64,000 nucleotides of DNA from Paenibacillus glycinis (GCF_009909185.1 NZ_JAAAMV010000010.1:1-64000), one strand, 5' to 3'. Positions 29,132 through 40,810 are shown, counted from the first letter of the stretch. Notes: generated by a model not told the origin, from the letters alone. Numbers and translations: made by a program.

Positions 29132-30034
29132 TTGAAAACCGGTGTAAAATCGATTCTTTGGAGCGCCGCGGCGCTGCTGCTGCTGCTCGCCATCGCCGTA
29201 CCGCTCGTGAACGTGCTTGTTTCGGCCGTCATGATGGTGCCGATGGTCATCTTGTATGCGACGTTGTCAAGGCGGGCATTTTCCTTGCACATGGCGGCCG
29301 TATACGCAATCGGCGCCGTTGTTCTGGGGCCGGCTGCTTTGATCGTAGGCTTGTTTTTCTTGATTCCGTCCGTGGTCCTCGGACATATGTACCGCAAGGG
29401 CGCCCCCGCGCGCAAAGCGCTGACCGCCGTCGTATTGACGCTGCTCGGCATCTCGCTGCTTGAGCTCGTGCTCGCCGATGCTTGGTTCGACTTCTCGCTC
29501 ATCCATGAAATCCGCAGCGTGATTACGGATACGATCGACAGCTTGGACGGCGAGGGACTGATGCCGGGCACATGGACGGCAGAGGTGACGGAGTCGTATA
29601 TTCAGAACTTGATCCATTCCATCCCGATGGCGCTCATTGCGGTATCGTTCCTCTTTACGATCATCGTGCATGCCATCGCGGCGCCGATTCTCCGCAGATC
29701 GGGCATCGCCGTCTCCAAGCTGCAGCAGCCCCGCAAATGGATGCTGCCGCGCATTTTCGTCCTGTACTATTTAATCGTTCTTCTCGCGGATCTGGCGACG
29801 CCGAATGAAGGAACCTCGTTCATGACGGTCACGCTCCACAACCTGGTCCCGCTGATGCAGCTGGCGTTCTCCATTCAGGCGATGGGATTTTTCTTCTTTA
29901 TTGCGCATGAACGGAGATGGAACAAGGCAATTCCGGTGATTTTATCCGTGATTGTCGCGGTTTTTCCGCCGTTTAGCCTGATCGGCGTGCTCGATGCGGC
30001 ATTCCCGATCCGAAGAGCGTTTAAGAAATCGTGA
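29132..30034 (+). CDS. yybS: DUF2232 membrane protein YybS
   Basis: A 300-aa polytopic membrane protein with roughly eight hydrophobic segments. It belongs to the YybS/DUF2232 family, which lies directly upstream of gdpP (yybT) in Bacillus, as here. The TTG at 29132 is preferred; AGAGGTG lies seven bases before it. The sequence around this start is identical for 16 bases to that of parA. Function is unknown; an S-component-like transporter fold has been suggested for the family. Confidence 0.85.
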   Translation: MKTGVKSILWSAAALLLLLAIAVPLVNVLVSAVMMVPMVILYATLSRRAFSLHMAAVYAIGAVVLGPAALIVGLFFLIPSVVLGHMYRKGAPARKALTAVVLTLLGISLLELVLADAWFDFSLIHEIRSVITDTIDSLDGEGLMPGTWTAEVTESYIQNLIHSIPMALIAVSFLFTIIVHAIAAPILRRSGIAVSKLQQPRKWMLPRIFVLYYLIVLLADLATPNEGTSFMTVTLHNLVPLMQLAFSIQAMGFFFFIAHERRWNKAIPVILSVIVAVFPPFSLIGVLDAAFPIRRAFKKS

Positions 30035-30053
30035 CACAGGGGCGGAATCGAAC

Positions 30054-32015
30054 ATGCCGAAGTTTTTGATTAAACGATGGCACGGCATGCACCATTTATG
30101 GGCATTCGTGCTGATGCTATTGATGACGATCGCGCTGGCGACGTACGATTGGAAGTTTGGGGTGCTGGGGCTCGTGCTGTCCGGCGCCATCGGTTTCTAT
30201 TCGGTCATGGCCGAGCGGGCGTTTCGCCGGGATTTGAAAATGTACCTCGGCACGCTGTCCTACCGGGTGAAGAAGGCGGGGCACGAGGTCATCAGCGATT
30301 TGCCGTTCGGGATCATCCTGTATAACGAGGATAAAACCATCGAATGGCATAACGCGTTCATCACGAACATGCTGGAGCGGGAATCCGTCGTCGGCGAGTC
30401 GCTGAACGATTTGTTCCCGACGCTGTCCCAAGCGAAGGAACGCGAAGGCACGATGGAGGCGTCGATCGGGAACGCGATCTACGAGCTGATGTTCCGCTTC
30501 GACGAGAGGCTGCTCTACGTTCGCGACATCACGAAGCAGTGGCAGCTGGCCAAGCGATACGAGGAAGAAAAAATGGCGATCGGAATCGTCATGATGGATA
30601 ACCTCGAAGAAGTCACGCAGGGCATGGACGACCAGCAGCGAAGCACGCTGATGTCCAGGGCCACGGCGGAGATCACGGAGTGGGCGAGCAAGTTCCACGT
30701 CTATCTGAAGCGGCTGACCTCGGACCGTTACCTGGTCATTACCGATCAGCGCACGCTCAAGCAGCTGGAGCTGTCGAGGTTCGTGCTGCTGGACGAGGTG
30801 CGCGAGATCATCGCGGAGAACAAGATTCCGATGACGCTCAGCATCGGCTTCGCCGCCGGCGCGGAAAGCATCGTCGAGCTCGGGCATTGGGCGCAGACGA
30901 GTCTGGATTACGCGCTCGGCCGCGGCGGCGACCAGGCGGCGGTCAAGGTCGGGCAGCGCCAATCGTTCTACGGCGGCAAATCCAACGCCGTGGAGAAACG
31001 GACCCGCGTGCGGGCCCGCGTCGTGGCGCACGCGCTGCGCGATCTGATGCGCGACAGCGACCGCGTCGTGATCATGGGGCATAAGATGCCGGACATGGAT
31101 TCGATCGGCGCGGCGATCGGGGTGCTCAAAGCGGCGCTGCTGTTCAACAAGGAAGCGTATATCGTGCTGGAAGGCGTCAATCCGGCCATTCAGAAAATGA
31201 TGGAGATGCTGCGCGAAGACGAGCGCATCGCCAAACGCTTCATAACGCCGGAACAGGCGCTCGGCATCGTGGACGGCAAGACGCTCGCGGTCGTCGTCGA
31301 TACGCATAAGGCGTCGATGGTGAAGGAGCCGCGGATTCTCTCCCTGACGGACAAGATCGTCGTCGTGGATCATCACCGCCGCGGCGAGGAATTCATCACG
31401 AATGCGATTCTCGTGTATATGGAGCCGTACGCGTCCTCGACCTGCGAACTGGTCACGGAGCTGCTGCAATATATCCATGACCGAGTGCTGCTGGACGTGA
31501 AGGAAGCGACGGCGCTGCTCGCGGGCATTACGGTGGATACGAAAAGCTTCTCGCTGCGCACCGGCTCCAGGACCTTCGAAGCGGCCTCGTTCCTGCGCCG
31601 CAACGGCGCGGACTCCACGCTCATTCAGCGGATGCTGAAGGAGGATCTGGCGGAATACATCAAGAAGGCGGAAATGATCAAGCTCGCCGAGATCGTGTAC
31701 GATCACGTCGCGATCGCGGTCACGGAGCAGGGACGCCAGTATTCGCAGCTGCTGATCGCGCAGACGGCGGATACGCTGCTCAACATGACGGACGTGCTGG
31801 CGTCCTTCGTCATCGGGGAACGGCCGGACGGCCTGATCGGCATCAGCGCAAGGTCGCTCGGCCATATGAACGTGCAGGTGGTCATGGAGCGCATGGGCGG
31901 CGGCGGTCATCTGACCAACGCGGCCGCCCAGCTCGAAGGCACCGTAGCGGAAGTCGCGCAGCGCCTCAAGCAGGTGCTGCAAGAAATCGATAAGGAAGAG
32001 GGGTTATTCGAATGA
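30054..32015 (+). CDS. gdpP: Cyclic di-AMP phosphodiesterase GdpP
   Basis: A 653-aa membrane protein. Two N-terminal membrane segments (about 10-52) precede a PAS-like domain, a degenerate GGDEF domain (about 170-300) and a DHH/DHHA1 phosphodiesterase module. The latter shows [13 protein letters not shown] at about 342, DHHRRGEEF near 438 and [12 protein letters not shown] near 616. It hydrolyses c-di-AMP, a regulator of potassium and cell-wall homeostasis. The ATG at 30054 is used; upstream in-frame starts lie in the yybS end. Its stop overlaps the rplI start by four bases. Confidence 0.95.
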   Translation: MPKFLIKRWHGMHHLWAFVLMLLMTIALATYDWKFGVLGLVLSGAIGFYSVMAERAFRRDLKMYLGTLSYRVKKAGHEVISDLPFGIILYNEDKTIEWHNAFITNMLERESVVGESLNDLFPTLSQAKEREGTMEASIGNAIYELMFRFDERLLYVRDITKQWQLAKRYEEEKMAIGIVMMDNLEEVTQGMDDQQRSTLMSRATAEITEWASKFHVYLKRLTSDRYLVITDQRTLKQLELSRFVLLDEVREIIAENKIPMTLSIGFAAGAESIVELGHWAQTSLDYALGRGGDQAAVKVGQRQSFYGGKSNAVEKRTRVRARVVAHALRDLMRDSDRVVIMGHKMPDMDSIGAAIGVLKAALLFNKEAYIVLEGVNPAIQKMMEMLREDERIAKRFITPEQALGIVDGKTLAVVVDTHKASMVKEPRILSLTDKIVVVDHHRRGEEFITNAILVYMEPYASSTCELVTELLQYIHDRVLLDVKEATALLAGITVDTKSFSLRTGSRTFEAASFLRRNGADSTLIQRMLKEDLAEYIKKAEMIKLAEIVYDHVAIAVTEQGRQYSQLLIAQTADTLLNMTDVLASFVIGERPDGLIGISARSLGHMNVQVVMERMGGGGHLTNAAAQLEGTVAEVAQRLKQVLQEIDKEEGLFE

Positions 32016-32455
32016 AGGTCATTTTCCTGCAAGACGTGAAGGGGCAAGGCAAGAAGGGCGAGGTCAAAGAAGTATCGGAAGGGTACGTGCGCAATTTCCT
32101 GTTTCCGAAGAACCTGGCGAAGCCGGCATCGGACGGCAACCTGAAGACGCTCGACGCGCAGAACGCCGCCGAGAAACGGAAGAAGGAGCAAGAGAAGGCG
32201 GACGCGCAAGCGCTCGCCGCGCGTCTGGAAGCGATGAAGGTCGTCGTGAAAACGAAAGCCGGCGAAGGCGGACGCCTGTTCGGCGCCATCACGACCAAGC
32301 AAATCGCCGAATCGCTCGAAGGGCTTGGCGTGAAGATCGATAAACGCAAAATCGAACTCGAGGAGCCGATCCGGACGCTCGGCGTCACGCAGGTAATGGT
32401 GAAGCTGCATCCCGAAGTGAAAGCGAAGCTGAGCGTGCATGCAGCGGAAGAATAA
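32012..32455 (+). CDS. rplI: 50S ribosomal protein L9
   Basis: A 147-aa bL9. The N-terminal RNA-binding domain [20 protein letters not shown] is followed by the connecting helix and the C-terminal domain ([17 protein letters not shown]). It overlaps gdpP by four bases and precedes dnaB, the standard Bacillales order. Confidence 0.98.
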   Translation: MKVIFLQDVKGQGKKGEVKEVSEGYVRNFLFPKNLAKPASDGNLKTLDAQNAAEKRKKEQEKADAQALAARLEAMKVVVKTKAGEGGRLFGAITTKQIAESLEGLGVKIDKRKIELEEPIRTLGVTQVMVKLHPEVKAKLSVHAAEE

Positions 32456-32483
32456 TAATGCGAGAGAGGGAGCGCGGGAAGGC

Positions 32484-33842
32484 ATGAATGACGAGCTGAC
32501 GATGTTCGACCGCGTTCCGCCGCAGAACATGGAAGCGGAACAGGCGGTCCTAGGGGCGGTCCTGCTGCAGACGGAAGCGCTCATCACGGCGATGGAGCGG
32601 CTGCGGAGCGAGGACTTCTATCTGCCGTCGCATCAATTGATCTATAACGCGATGGTCGAGCTCGGCGAAGCCAACCAGCCCATCGATCTCGTTACCCTGA
32701 CCTCGTACCTGCAGGACCGTCAGCAGCTGGAGGAGATCGGCGGCGTCAGCTACCTGGCGAAGCTCGGCAACGCGGTGCCGACGGCGGCGAACGTGGACTA
32801 CTACGCGCAGATGGTGGAAGAGAAGTCCATGCTCCGCCGCCTCATCCGGACGGCGACCAATATCGTGTCCGACGGCTACGCGGCGGCGGACGATATCGGC
32901 CTCATGCTGAGCGACGCGGAAGCGCGCATCATGGAGCTGTCCAACCGCCGTTCCAGCAGCGGCTTCATCTCGATCCGGGACGTGCTGATGGAAGTCTTCG
33001 AGCGGGTCGAACACCTGTATTCCAACAAGGGCGGCTCGACGGGCATTCCGTCCGGCTTCACGGACTTGGACAAGATGACGTCCGGCTTCCAGCGGAACGA
33101 CTTGATCATCGTGGCGGCGCGTCCGTCCGTAGGGAAGACGGCATTCGCCCTGAACATCGCCCAGAACGTCGGCGTCCGCGCCCGCGAGACGGTCGCGATC
33201 TTCAGTCTCGAGATGTCCGCCGCCCAGCTGGTGCAGCGGATGATCTGCGCGGAATCGAACGTCGACGCCGGCCGGATGCGGACGGGGTATTTGGAAGGCG
33301 ACGATTGGGAAAAGCTAACGATGGCGATCGGTTCGCTCTCCGAAGCGCAGATCTACATCGACGATACGCCGGGAATCACCGTCGCGGACATTCGGGCGAA
33401 GTGCCGCCGGCTGAAGAAAGAACGCGGCCTCGGCATGATCCTGATCGACTACCTGCAGCTGATCCAAGGCCGGGGCAAGGCCGGCGAGAACCGGCAGCAG
33501 GAAGTATCCGAGATCTCGCGTACGCTCAAGCAGATCGCGCGGGAGCTGGAAGTGCCGGTCATCGCGCTTTCCCAGCTGAGCCGGGGCGTCGAGCAGCGGC
33601 AGGACAAGCGTCCGATGATGTCCGACCTTCGGGAATCCGGCTCCATCGAGCAAGATGCCGATATCGTCGCGTTTCTGTACCGGGACGATTACTACGACAA
33701 GGAGTCGGAGAAGAAGAACATCATCGAGATCATCATCGCCAAACAGCGGAACGGGCCCGTGGGCACCGTCGAGCTGGCCTTCCTCAAGAACTTCAATAAA
33801 TTCGTCGGACTGGATCGCTCCCATCAGGAATCGGCTTCTTAA
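32484..33842 (+). CDS. dnaB: Replicative DNA helicase DnaB (DnaC in Bacillus)
   Basis: A 452-aa hexameric replicative helicase. The N-terminal collar domain includes PPQNMEAEQAVLGAVL; the RecA-like domain has Walker A ARPSVGKTAF at about 213 and Walker B MILIDYLQLI. The ATG at 32484 (MNDELTMFDRVPPQN) follows GGGAAGG; the longer in-frame start is inside the end of rplI. It is followed by a terminator-like hairpin. Confidence 0.97.
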   Translation: MNDELTMFDRVPPQNMEAEQAVLGAVLLQTEALITAMERLRSEDFYLPSHQLIYNAMVELGEANQPIDLVTLTSYLQDRQQLEEIGGVSYLAKLGNAVPTAANVDYYAQMVEEKSMLRRLIRTATNIVSDGYAAADDIGLMLSDAEARIMELSNRRSSSGFISIRDVLMEVFERVEHLYSNKGGSTGIPSGFTDLDKMTSGFQRNDLIIVAARPSVGKTAFALNIAQNVGVRARETVAIFSLEMSAAQLVQRMICAESNVDAGRMRTGYLEGDDWEKLTMAIGSLSEAQIYIDDTPGITVADIRAKCRRLKKERGLGMILIDYLQLIQGRGKAGENRQQEVSEISRTLKQIARELEVPVIALSQLSRGVEQRQDKRPMMSDLRESGSIEQDADIVAFLYRDDYYDKESEKKNIIEIIIAKQRNGPVGTVELAFLKNFNKFVGLDRSHQESAS

Positions 33843-33897
33843 AACCGCGAGCGATGACAGGCGGTTCGTCCTGCTTCGACATCATATTTCTATTTCC

Positions 33898-33935
33898 GAA
33901 CAATTGTAGGGGCAACCCTGCAATTGTTCGCTTTT
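33898..33935 (+). terminator. Terminator after dnaB
   Basis: GAACAATTG (33898-33906) pairs with CAATTGTTC (33921-33929), with an inner GGG/CCC, followed by GCTTTTC. It ends just before the purA promoter. Confidence 0.7.
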
Positions 33936-33937
33936 CG

Positions 33938-33966
33938 TTGACTTTAGCGGACTAAATTGCTACACT
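33938..33966 (+). promoter_or_regulatory. purA promoter
   Basis: TTGACT (33938-33943), 17-bp spacer, TACACT (33961-33966), about 75 bp upstream of the purA start. Confidence 0.7.
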
Positions 33967-33968
33967 AA

Positions 33969-35327
<1,359 letters not shown>

Positions 35328-35339
35328 CAGCAGCACATA

Positions 35340-35376
35340 GAGAGGATGGCGAGCGTTCGCCGTCCTCTTTCTTTTT
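35340..35376 (+). terminator. Terminator after purA
   Basis: AGAGGATGGCGA pairs with TTCGCCGTCCTCT (one mismatch), followed by TTCTTTTTT. Confidence 0.85.
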
Positions 35377-35407
35377 TGCCCGGGAATTGAATGGTTCCGC
35401 CGTGCCG

Positions 35408-35466
35408 TGCCCATACTGGGAAGTATGGGCGATATGCCCTTGCCAATCTAGCTGCCTAAGCTGATT
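35408..35466. repeat. Two small inverted repeats upstream of the membrane-anchored protein gene
   Basis: GCCCATAC/GTATGGGC (35408-35429, 6-base loop) is a perfect 8-bp hairpin. A second imperfect one, CCAATC...GATTGG with inner AGCT/AGCT, follows at about 35441-35466. Neither has a T tract; they could be a regulatory leader. Their role is unknown. Confidence 0.4.
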
Positions 35467-35533
35467 GGTTTGCGTTTGCGCCTACGAGACGCAAGTGCAG
35501 CATTCAGCTACTAAGAGGCAAAGGGTGATAGTG

Positions 35534-36361
35534 ATGTGGAAGATTACGGGGAAAGTAGCGGCAGCCGTCGGAAAGCTCGTGGCAGCGGCGCTGTTGATCA
35601 GTTTTCTGTCGATATGGACGACCGGTTACGTCGTGAACAGCTACGTGGAAACGCTGCTCAAGCAGTTTCATATTCCGATGGAAGAGAAGCCGTTCGCGCT
35701 CAGCGGATTGTGGGGCGAGATGTGGGGCGCCGATCCGGAAGTGAAAGCGAGCGCCGATACGGATACGGCCGGCTCGAAGGGTGCGGACAATGCGTCGGCG
35801 GACAACGGCAGCCAGGATGCGAACGGTTCGAATAAAGGCGCGGCGGAAGGCAATTCGACGGGGAATGGCTCGGTCTCGGACAACGGGGATGCCGCGGGCT
35901 CGGGCGACGGAGCTGCTGCGAACTCGGATGAAACGGCAGGCAGTCCGAATACGGACGCTTCCGGACAGTCGGGCGGCGACAGCAACGGATCGGTGGATGC
36001 TTTCGGCGATAAGACCGAAGGCGAGCTGAGCGATATCGGCGGGGGCACGGGACCGAAGGGCAACAGCGGGGCGGTCACCGGACAAGGCAGCGCCGGAACC
36101 GACGCGAGCGATGCCTCCAAGGACGGGATCGCCATGTCGACGGACGAGATCAACGCGGCGAAATCGCAGATCAGCGAAGCGGACAAAACGAAATTATTCG
36201 ACGTCATGAAGAAGCTCCCGCAGGATGCATGGCAGCAAATTTCCACGCTGATGGAGGACGGGCTGACCGACGATGAGATGACGCAGGTGAACCAGTTGAT
36301 GGCGCGGTATTTGGATCGATCGGAGTACGATGAAATGACGGAGATTCTGAGCAAATATTAA
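35534..36361 (+). CDS. Membrane-anchored protein with long disordered linker, function unknown
   Basis: A 275-aa protein I do not recognise. A membrane segment lies at about 12-34 (KLVAAALLISFLSIWTTGYVV). Residues about 75-195 are rich in Ser, Gly, Asn, Asp and Ala and surely disordered. The C-terminal ~70 residues form a predicted helical domain (INAAKSQISEADKTKLFDV to MTEILSKY) with an EADKTKL-type start. The ATG at 35534 follows GGGTGATAGTG. It precedes a cell-wall peptidase gene, so an envelope role is plausible. It resembles small envelope proteins near this place in other Paenibacillaceae only by position. Confidence 0.7.
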   Translation: MWKITGKVAAAVGKLVAAALLISFLSIWTTGYVVNSYVETLLKQFHIPMEEKPFALSGLWGEMWGADPEVKASADTDTAGSKGADNASADNGSQDANGSNKGAAEGNSTGNGSVSDNGDAAGSGDGAAANSDETAGSPNTDASGQSGGDSNGSVDAFGDKTEGELSDIGGGTGPKGNSGAVTGQGSAGTDASDASKDGIAMSTDEINAAKSQISEADKTKLFDVMKKLPQDAWQQISTLMEDGLTDDEMTQVNQLMARYLDRSEYDEMTEILSKY

Positions 36362-36383
36362 TCTGGCGTAAAAGGCCCTTCGG

Positions 36384-36413
36384 TTGAACCCGCATGCAGC
36401 GTTATGATACAGT
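36384..36413 (+). promoter_or_regulatory. Possible promoter of the M23 peptidase gene
   Basis: TTGAAC (36384-36389), 18-bp spacer, TACAGT (36408-36413), 81 bp before the gene. The match is moderate. Confidence 0.35.
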
Positions 36414-36494
36414 AAAGAACGTGATTGACAATGTAGAATTTTCGTTGTCGGATCCGCTCAAAACAAGGTACCATAACGCGAAAAGGAGACGATC

Positions 36495-38021
36495 ATGACC
36501 TTTTTTACGGACAAGGGTCGATTCCGAAAAGCATGGGATTCATTCCGGCAGACTTTTCGGCGCGTAAGCCCCCAACAGGAGAATCAGCAGCATTCCAATA
36601 TAGAGAACGGTACCGTGCAGCGACTGCTGCGCAGAAAACCGATATTGCTTGCAGGGAGCGCGCTCGTCGTGCTCGCGGTTGCCGGTTTCAGCAGCTCGCA
36701 TTACGTGAAGGCGCATACCGTGGATTTCGTCGAAGTGTACCAGAACGGCAGCCTGATCGGCGAGGTCGGCTCCAAGCAGCAGGTCGCGGATTTTATCGGC
36801 CAAACCCAGAAGAAGCTCGAAGCGGACAACGCCGGCGTACATATGGTGCTTGACACGGGCAAGATCACATATGGGGTTAAAAGCGCTTACAAGGCGCAGC
36901 CGGATTCGGCGGCCACGCTGCAGAAGCTGGGCGGGTTATTCGACTCTCACGCAACGGGCGTCGAACTCGTCGTGGACGGCAAGCGGGTAGGCATCGTGAA
37001 GGACAAGGCGACGGCGGACGCGCTGCTGGCGCGGGTGCAGGGCAAATACGCCCCCAAGACCAAGTCGGAGAAAACGGAAGTCACCGCGCTCGCATATTCG
37101 CCCGACGGCAGCGTGAAGTCGAAGACGGCGCTCAAATCGGTGAAATTCGTCGAGAAGATCGCGACGGACGACGCGCAGGTCGAGCCGCAGGACATCGCCG
37201 ATCCGGAGCAGCTGTACCTGCAGCTCATCAAGGGCACGGTCAAGCCGAAGTCCTACACGGTCAAGGAAGGCGACTGCGTCGGCTGCATCGCGCATGAATT
37301 CGGCATCTCGCCGCAGGTCATCTACGAGCGCAACAAATGGATCAAGGACGACATGATCAAGGTCGGGGACGTCATCGATCTGACGGTGCTGCAGCCGGAA
37401 GTCACGGTGGAGACGGTCGAGAACGTGACGGAGACGGAATCGATCGAACCGAAGACGGTGATCCAGAAGAACAGCAACATGAAATCGGGCGAGCAGAAGA
37501 TCATCCGCGAGGGCAAGAGCGGCAAGAAGCAGCTCGTCTACCGGCTGATCAAGCAAAACGGCTACCTGATGAGCGAGGAGCTGATCAGCGAAGCCGTGCT
37601 GGAGCCTTCCGTTCCCGCGATCATCATGAAAGGCACGAAGGTGAACCTGAGCGAAGGCACCGGTCAATTCGCCTGGCCGGTCACCGGTCATCGCCTGACC
37701 AGCTACTACGGCATGCGCTGGGGCGCGATGCACCGCGGCGTCGACATGGTCGGCAATCATAATATCATGGCAGCGGACAACGGGGTCGTGACATTCACTG
37801 GAACGCGCCCGGGGCTCGGCAACTGCATTATCATCGACCATAAGAACGGCTACGAGACGTGGTACGGCCACTTGAGCAAGATCCTGGTCAAGAAAGGCGA
37901 GACCGTCAGCCAAGGATCCAAGATCGGCATCATGGGCAATACCGGCCACTCCTTCGGCACGCATCTGCACTTCGAGGTGCACAAGAACGGCGATCTGCAA
38001 AACCCGCTTAAGTATCTATAA
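36495..38021 (+). CDS. LysM-G5-M23 cell-wall metallopeptidase
   Basis: A 508-aa peptidoglycan peptidase. One membrane segment lies at about 50-72; an extracytoplasmic region follows. A LysM domain (KSYTVKEGDCVGCIAHEFGI) starts near 250, a G5 domain spans about 310-390 (VTVETVENVTETESIEPKTV), and an M23 domain closes the protein. The Zn ligands are visible in MHRGVDMVG (His412, Asp416) and HLHFEVH near 491. M23 enzymes cut peptide cross-links. The order LysM-G5-M23 is typical of firmicute wall hydrolases. It lies upstream of walR, whose regulon controls such hydrolases. Confidence 0.93.
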   Translation: MTFFTDKGRFRKAWDSFRQTFRRVSPQQENQQHSNIENGTVQRLLRRKPILLAGSALVVLAVAGFSSSHYVKAHTVDFVEVYQNGSLIGEVGSKQQVADFIGQTQKKLEADNAGVHMVLDTGKITYGVKSAYKAQPDSAATLQKLGGLFDSHATGVELVVDGKRVGIVKDKATADALLARVQGKYAPKTKSEKTEVTALAYSPDGSVKSKTALKSVKFVEKIATDDAQVEPQDIADPEQLYLQLIKGTVKPKSYTVKEGDCVGCIAHEFGISPQVIYERNKWIKDDMIKVGDVIDLTVLQPEVTVETVENVTETESIEPKTVIQKNSNMKSGEQKIIREGKSGKKQLVYRLIKQNGYLMSEELISEAVLEPSVPAIIMKGTKVNLSEGTGQFAWPVTGHRLTSYYGMRWGAMHRGVDMVGNHNIMAADNGVVTFTGTRPGLGNCIIIDHKNGYETWYGHLSKILVKKGETVSQGSKIGIMGNTGHSFGTHLHFEVHKNGDLQNPLKYL

Positions 38022-38029
38022 TCTGGAAT

Positions 38030-38045
38030 TGTTCCACATGAAACA
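38030..38045. other. parS-like site with one central mismatch
   Basis: TGTTCCACATGAAACA: identical to the parS consensus except A for G in the central CACGTG. It lies between the M23 gene and walR, about 17-20 kb from the perfect sites. Whether ParB binds it cannot be told from sequence. Confidence 0.4.
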
Positions 38046-38159
38046 TCGTCCGGCCCCGAGGCTGCGGCGGTGTTTTTGCATCTAACCGGATAAAAGCGCC
38101 GAATATGGGCAAATTCGCCGTTTTTCGCCTAAATCTCCCCTGATATGAGGGAAGTTTCA

Positions 38160-38190
38160 TTGTGAACCAAGGATACTCCTATGGTAGAAT
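38160..38190 (+). promoter_or_regulatory. walRK operon promoter
   Basis: Extended -10 TGGTAGAAT (TAGAAT at 38185-38190) with a -35 TTGTGA at 38160-38165 (19-bp spacer), 36 bp upstream of walR. Confidence 0.55.
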
Positions 38191-38225
38191 AGAGGAAGAT
38201 TGCTGAAGCGACAGGCGGTGTAGCG

Positions 38226-38978
38226 ATGCACGGAAAAATATTAGTGGTCGACGACGAACAACCGATTGCGGATATCATAAAATTCAACCTCGAGAAGGAA
38301 GGCTACCAGGTCATCTGCGCCTTCGACGGGGGAGAAGCGGTACGGCTGGCATTCGAGGAATTGCCGGATCTGATCCTGCTCGATCTGATGCTGCCCGTCA
38401 AGGACGGGATGGACGTATGCCGCGAGGTGCGCACCCGGCTGCAGACGCCGATCATCATGCTGACGGCCAAAGACACGGAGCTGGACAAGGTGCTCGGCCT
38501 CGAGCTGGGCGCCGACGACTACGTGACCAAGCCGTTCGGCACGCGCGAGCTGCTGGCCAGGGTGAAAGCGCATTTGCGCCGGACGAAGAGCGAGCCGGCC
38601 GTCGCGTCGGTGCCCGGCGGCGCTTCGGATGCGCCGAATCCGGCGGACAAGCAGGGGCTGGCGATCTTCAACCTGTTCATCGATACCGACATGTATGTAG
38701 TCTATAAGGATAACGAACCGCTCGACCTGACCCACCGCGAGTACGAGCTCGTGTATTACTTGGCGCGCAACAGCGGCAAGGTCATGACGCGCGAGCATCT
38801 GCTGCAGGCGGTATGGGGATTTGAATATTTCGGCGACGTGCGCACGGTGGACGTCACGATCCGGCGGCTGCGCGAGAAGATTGAGGACGATCCGAGCCGG
38901 CCGGAATATATTTTGACGCGGCGCGGACTAGGGTATCTCATGCGCAATCCGAAATCCGGCGGTTTCGGCTTCGGATGA
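38226..38978 (+). CDS. walR: Response regulator WalR (YycF)
   Basis: A 250-aa OmpR-family regulator. The receiver has acidic Asp9-Asp10, the phospho-acceptor Asp53 in LILLDLMLP and the conserved Lys in VTKPF. The winged-helix domain ends [19 protein letters not shown]. About 15 extra residues (a Pro/Ala/Gly segment, [14 protein letters not shown]) lie between receiver and DNA-binding domain compared with most WalR. WalRK controls cell-wall hydrolase genes and is essential in Bacillus and Staphylococcus. It overlaps walK by four bases. Confidence 0.96.
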   Translation: MHGKILVVDDEQPIADIIKFNLEKEGYQVICAFDGGEAVRLAFEELPDLILLDLMLPVKDGMDVCREVRTRLQTPIIMLTAKDTELDKVLGLELGADDYVTKPFGTRELLARVKAHLRRTKSEPAVASVPGGASDAPNPADKQGLAIFNLFIDTDMYVVYKDNEPLDLTHREYELVYYLARNSGKVMTREHLLQAVWGFEYFGDVRTVDVTIRRLREKIEDDPSRPEYILTRRGLGYLMRNPKSGGFGFG

Positions 38979-40810
38979 ACGGGGGCATACGGTTCTTCCG
39001 CACGATTCAAGTCAAGCTTATCATCATCTACGTGCTGCTGATCCTGATCGCGATGCAGCTGATCGGCGTATACTTCATCAGCACGATGAAGACTTCGCTG
39101 ACGTCGACGTTCACGAACAACTTGAACGAACAAGCGAACCTGCTCGCGCAGATCGCGGCGCAGACGCTGTCCAATCAGCCGGAGAAGCCGGGCAATCCCG
39201 ACGACCAGACGCGGGAAGAGTACCTCGGCGTGCTGGTCAGCAACCTGTTCAGCATCAACGAAGCGGAGATCCAGGTGATGGACGGGGGCGGCAAGGTGTT
39301 GGCGACGTCGTCGCAGTCCCACGCGTCGTATATCGGGAAGAAGAATACGTCGCTGGCGGTCAGCCGCGCGCTGCAGGGCATTCGCGACATAGAAGAGGAA
39401 ATCATCGACGAGGACGGGCAACGCAAGAAAATCATCGCGCAGCCGGTCGTTTATAGCGATAAAGTCGTAGGCGCGGTCTATCTCGTCGCGTCCATGAAGG
39501 ACCTGTACCGGACGGTCGACCGCATCAATCGGATCTTCATGTCCGGCATGCTGTTCGCGCTGGGGTTGACGGGGTTGCTCGGTATCCTGCTCGCGCATAC
39601 GATCACGAATCCGATCAAGGCGCTGACGCGGCAGGCGGCCGGCGTGGCGGAAGGGCGCTTCGACCAGCAGGTGCCGGTGCTCGGCGACGACGAGATCGGG
39701 CGGCTCTCCGAAGTGTTCAATAACATGACGTCCCGTCTTCGCGACGCGCTGTCGGCCAACGAAGAGGAGAAGGAGAAGCTCGCCTCCATCCTGGCCAACA
39801 TGAGCGACGGCGTCGTGGCCGCGGACGAGCGCGGGTACGTCATTATCAGCAACCGCAGGGCGCGGGAGATGCTGCGCCGGGACGATTGCGAGGGCATTCG
39901 CCTGAGCGAGCTGTTCGGGATGGACGAAGCGCAGCTGACGGCGCTGCCGCAGGGAACCGAACACCCGGCGGTGATCTATCATGTTCAGGCCGAGGGCGAA
40001 GAGGACGAGCTGATGCGCGTGACGCTGACGCCGATCCATCGCCGGGAGCACGGCATATCGGGCACTATCGCGGTGCTGCAGGATATTACCGAGCAGGAGC
40101 GGCTCGAGCAGTCGCGGCGGGAGTTCGTCGCGAACGTCTCGCATGAGCTGCGCACCCCGCTCACGACGATCAAGAGCTACGCGGAAGCGCTCGACGAGGG
40201 CGCGATGGACGAGCGGGAGCTGGGCCAGCGGTTCGTCGGCGTCATCCGCAATGAGACGGAACGGATGATCCGGCTCGTGACGGATCTGCTGCATCTGTCG
40301 CGGCTCGATTCCAACCAGGCGCCGCTGCGCCGGCAGCAGACCAACGTGCCCGAGATGCTGGAGGAAGTGGCGGACCGGTTCTCGTTCCAGATGCGGAAGA
40401 AATCGATCCGCGCGTCCGTCCGGGTGGAGGACGCGATCTCGACGGTATGGCTCGACCGCGATCAGATCGACCAGGTGCTGGACAATCTCGTGTCCAACGC
40501 GATCAAGTATACGCTCGACGGCGGACGGATCGAGATCGCGGCGAGGCGGCAGGAACCGTCCTCGATCGCGATCAGCGTGAAGGATACCGGGATCGGCATA
40601 CCGAAGCGGGACCTCGGACGAATCTTCGATCGCTTCTACCGGGTAGACAAAGCCCGCTCGCGGAACATGGGCGGCACGGGCCTCGGATTGTCCATTGCCC
40701 GGGAAATCGTGAAGGCGCACGGCGGTACCATCGCGCTCGATTCCGAACTCAACGAAGGCACGACGGTGACGGTCGTGCTGCCTCTGATCGCCGGGGGTGA
40801 GACGTCATGA
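38975..40810 (+). CDS. walK: Sensor histidine kinase WalK (YycG)
   Basis: A 611-aa membrane kinase. Membrane segments lie at about 12-34 and 180-205, flanking an extracytoplasmic sensor domain; HAMP (about 205-260), PAS (about 265-370), HisKA with His390 in [15 protein letters not shown], and HATPase with [18 protein letters not shown] follow. It senses wall status and phosphorylates WalR. It overlaps walR by four bases and walH by four bases, so the three are translationally coupled. Confidence 0.97.
   Translation: MNGGIRFFRTIQVKLIIIYVLLILIAMQLIGVYFISTMKTSLTSTFTNNLNEQANLLAQIAAQTLSNQPEKPGNPDDQTREEYLGVLVSNLFSINEAEIQVMDGGGKVLATSSQSHASYIGKKNTSLAVSRALQGIRDIEEEIIDEDGQRKKIIAQPVVYSDKVVGAVYLVASMKDLYRTVDRINRIFMSGMLFALGLTGLLGILLAHTITNPIKALTRQAAGVAEGRFDQQVPVLGDDEIGRLSEVFNNMTSRLRDALSANEEEKEKLASILANMSDGVVAADERGYVIISNRRAREMLRRDDCEGIRLSELFGMDEAQLTALPQGTEHPAVIYHVQAEGEEDELMRVTLTPIHRREHGISGTIAVLQDITEQERLEQSRREFVANVSHELRTPLTTIKSYAEALDEGAMDERELGQRFVGVIRNETERMIRLVTDLLHLSRLDSNQAPLRRQQTNVPEMLEEVADRFSFQMRKKSIRASVRVEDAISTVWLDRDQIDQVLDNLVSNAIKYTLDGGRIEIAARRQEPSSIAISVKDTGIGIPKRDLGRIFDRFYRVDKARSRNMGGTGLGLSIAREIVKAHGGTIALDSELNEGTTVTVVLPLIAGGETS

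Noticed and set aside
35376-35392. Noc-binding-site-like TTTGCCCGGGAATT
   Set aside because: Three mismatches; likely chance.
38756-40720. 654-codon minus-strand frame opposite walK
   Set aside because: GC-rich shadow frame; walK on the plus strand has clear domains.
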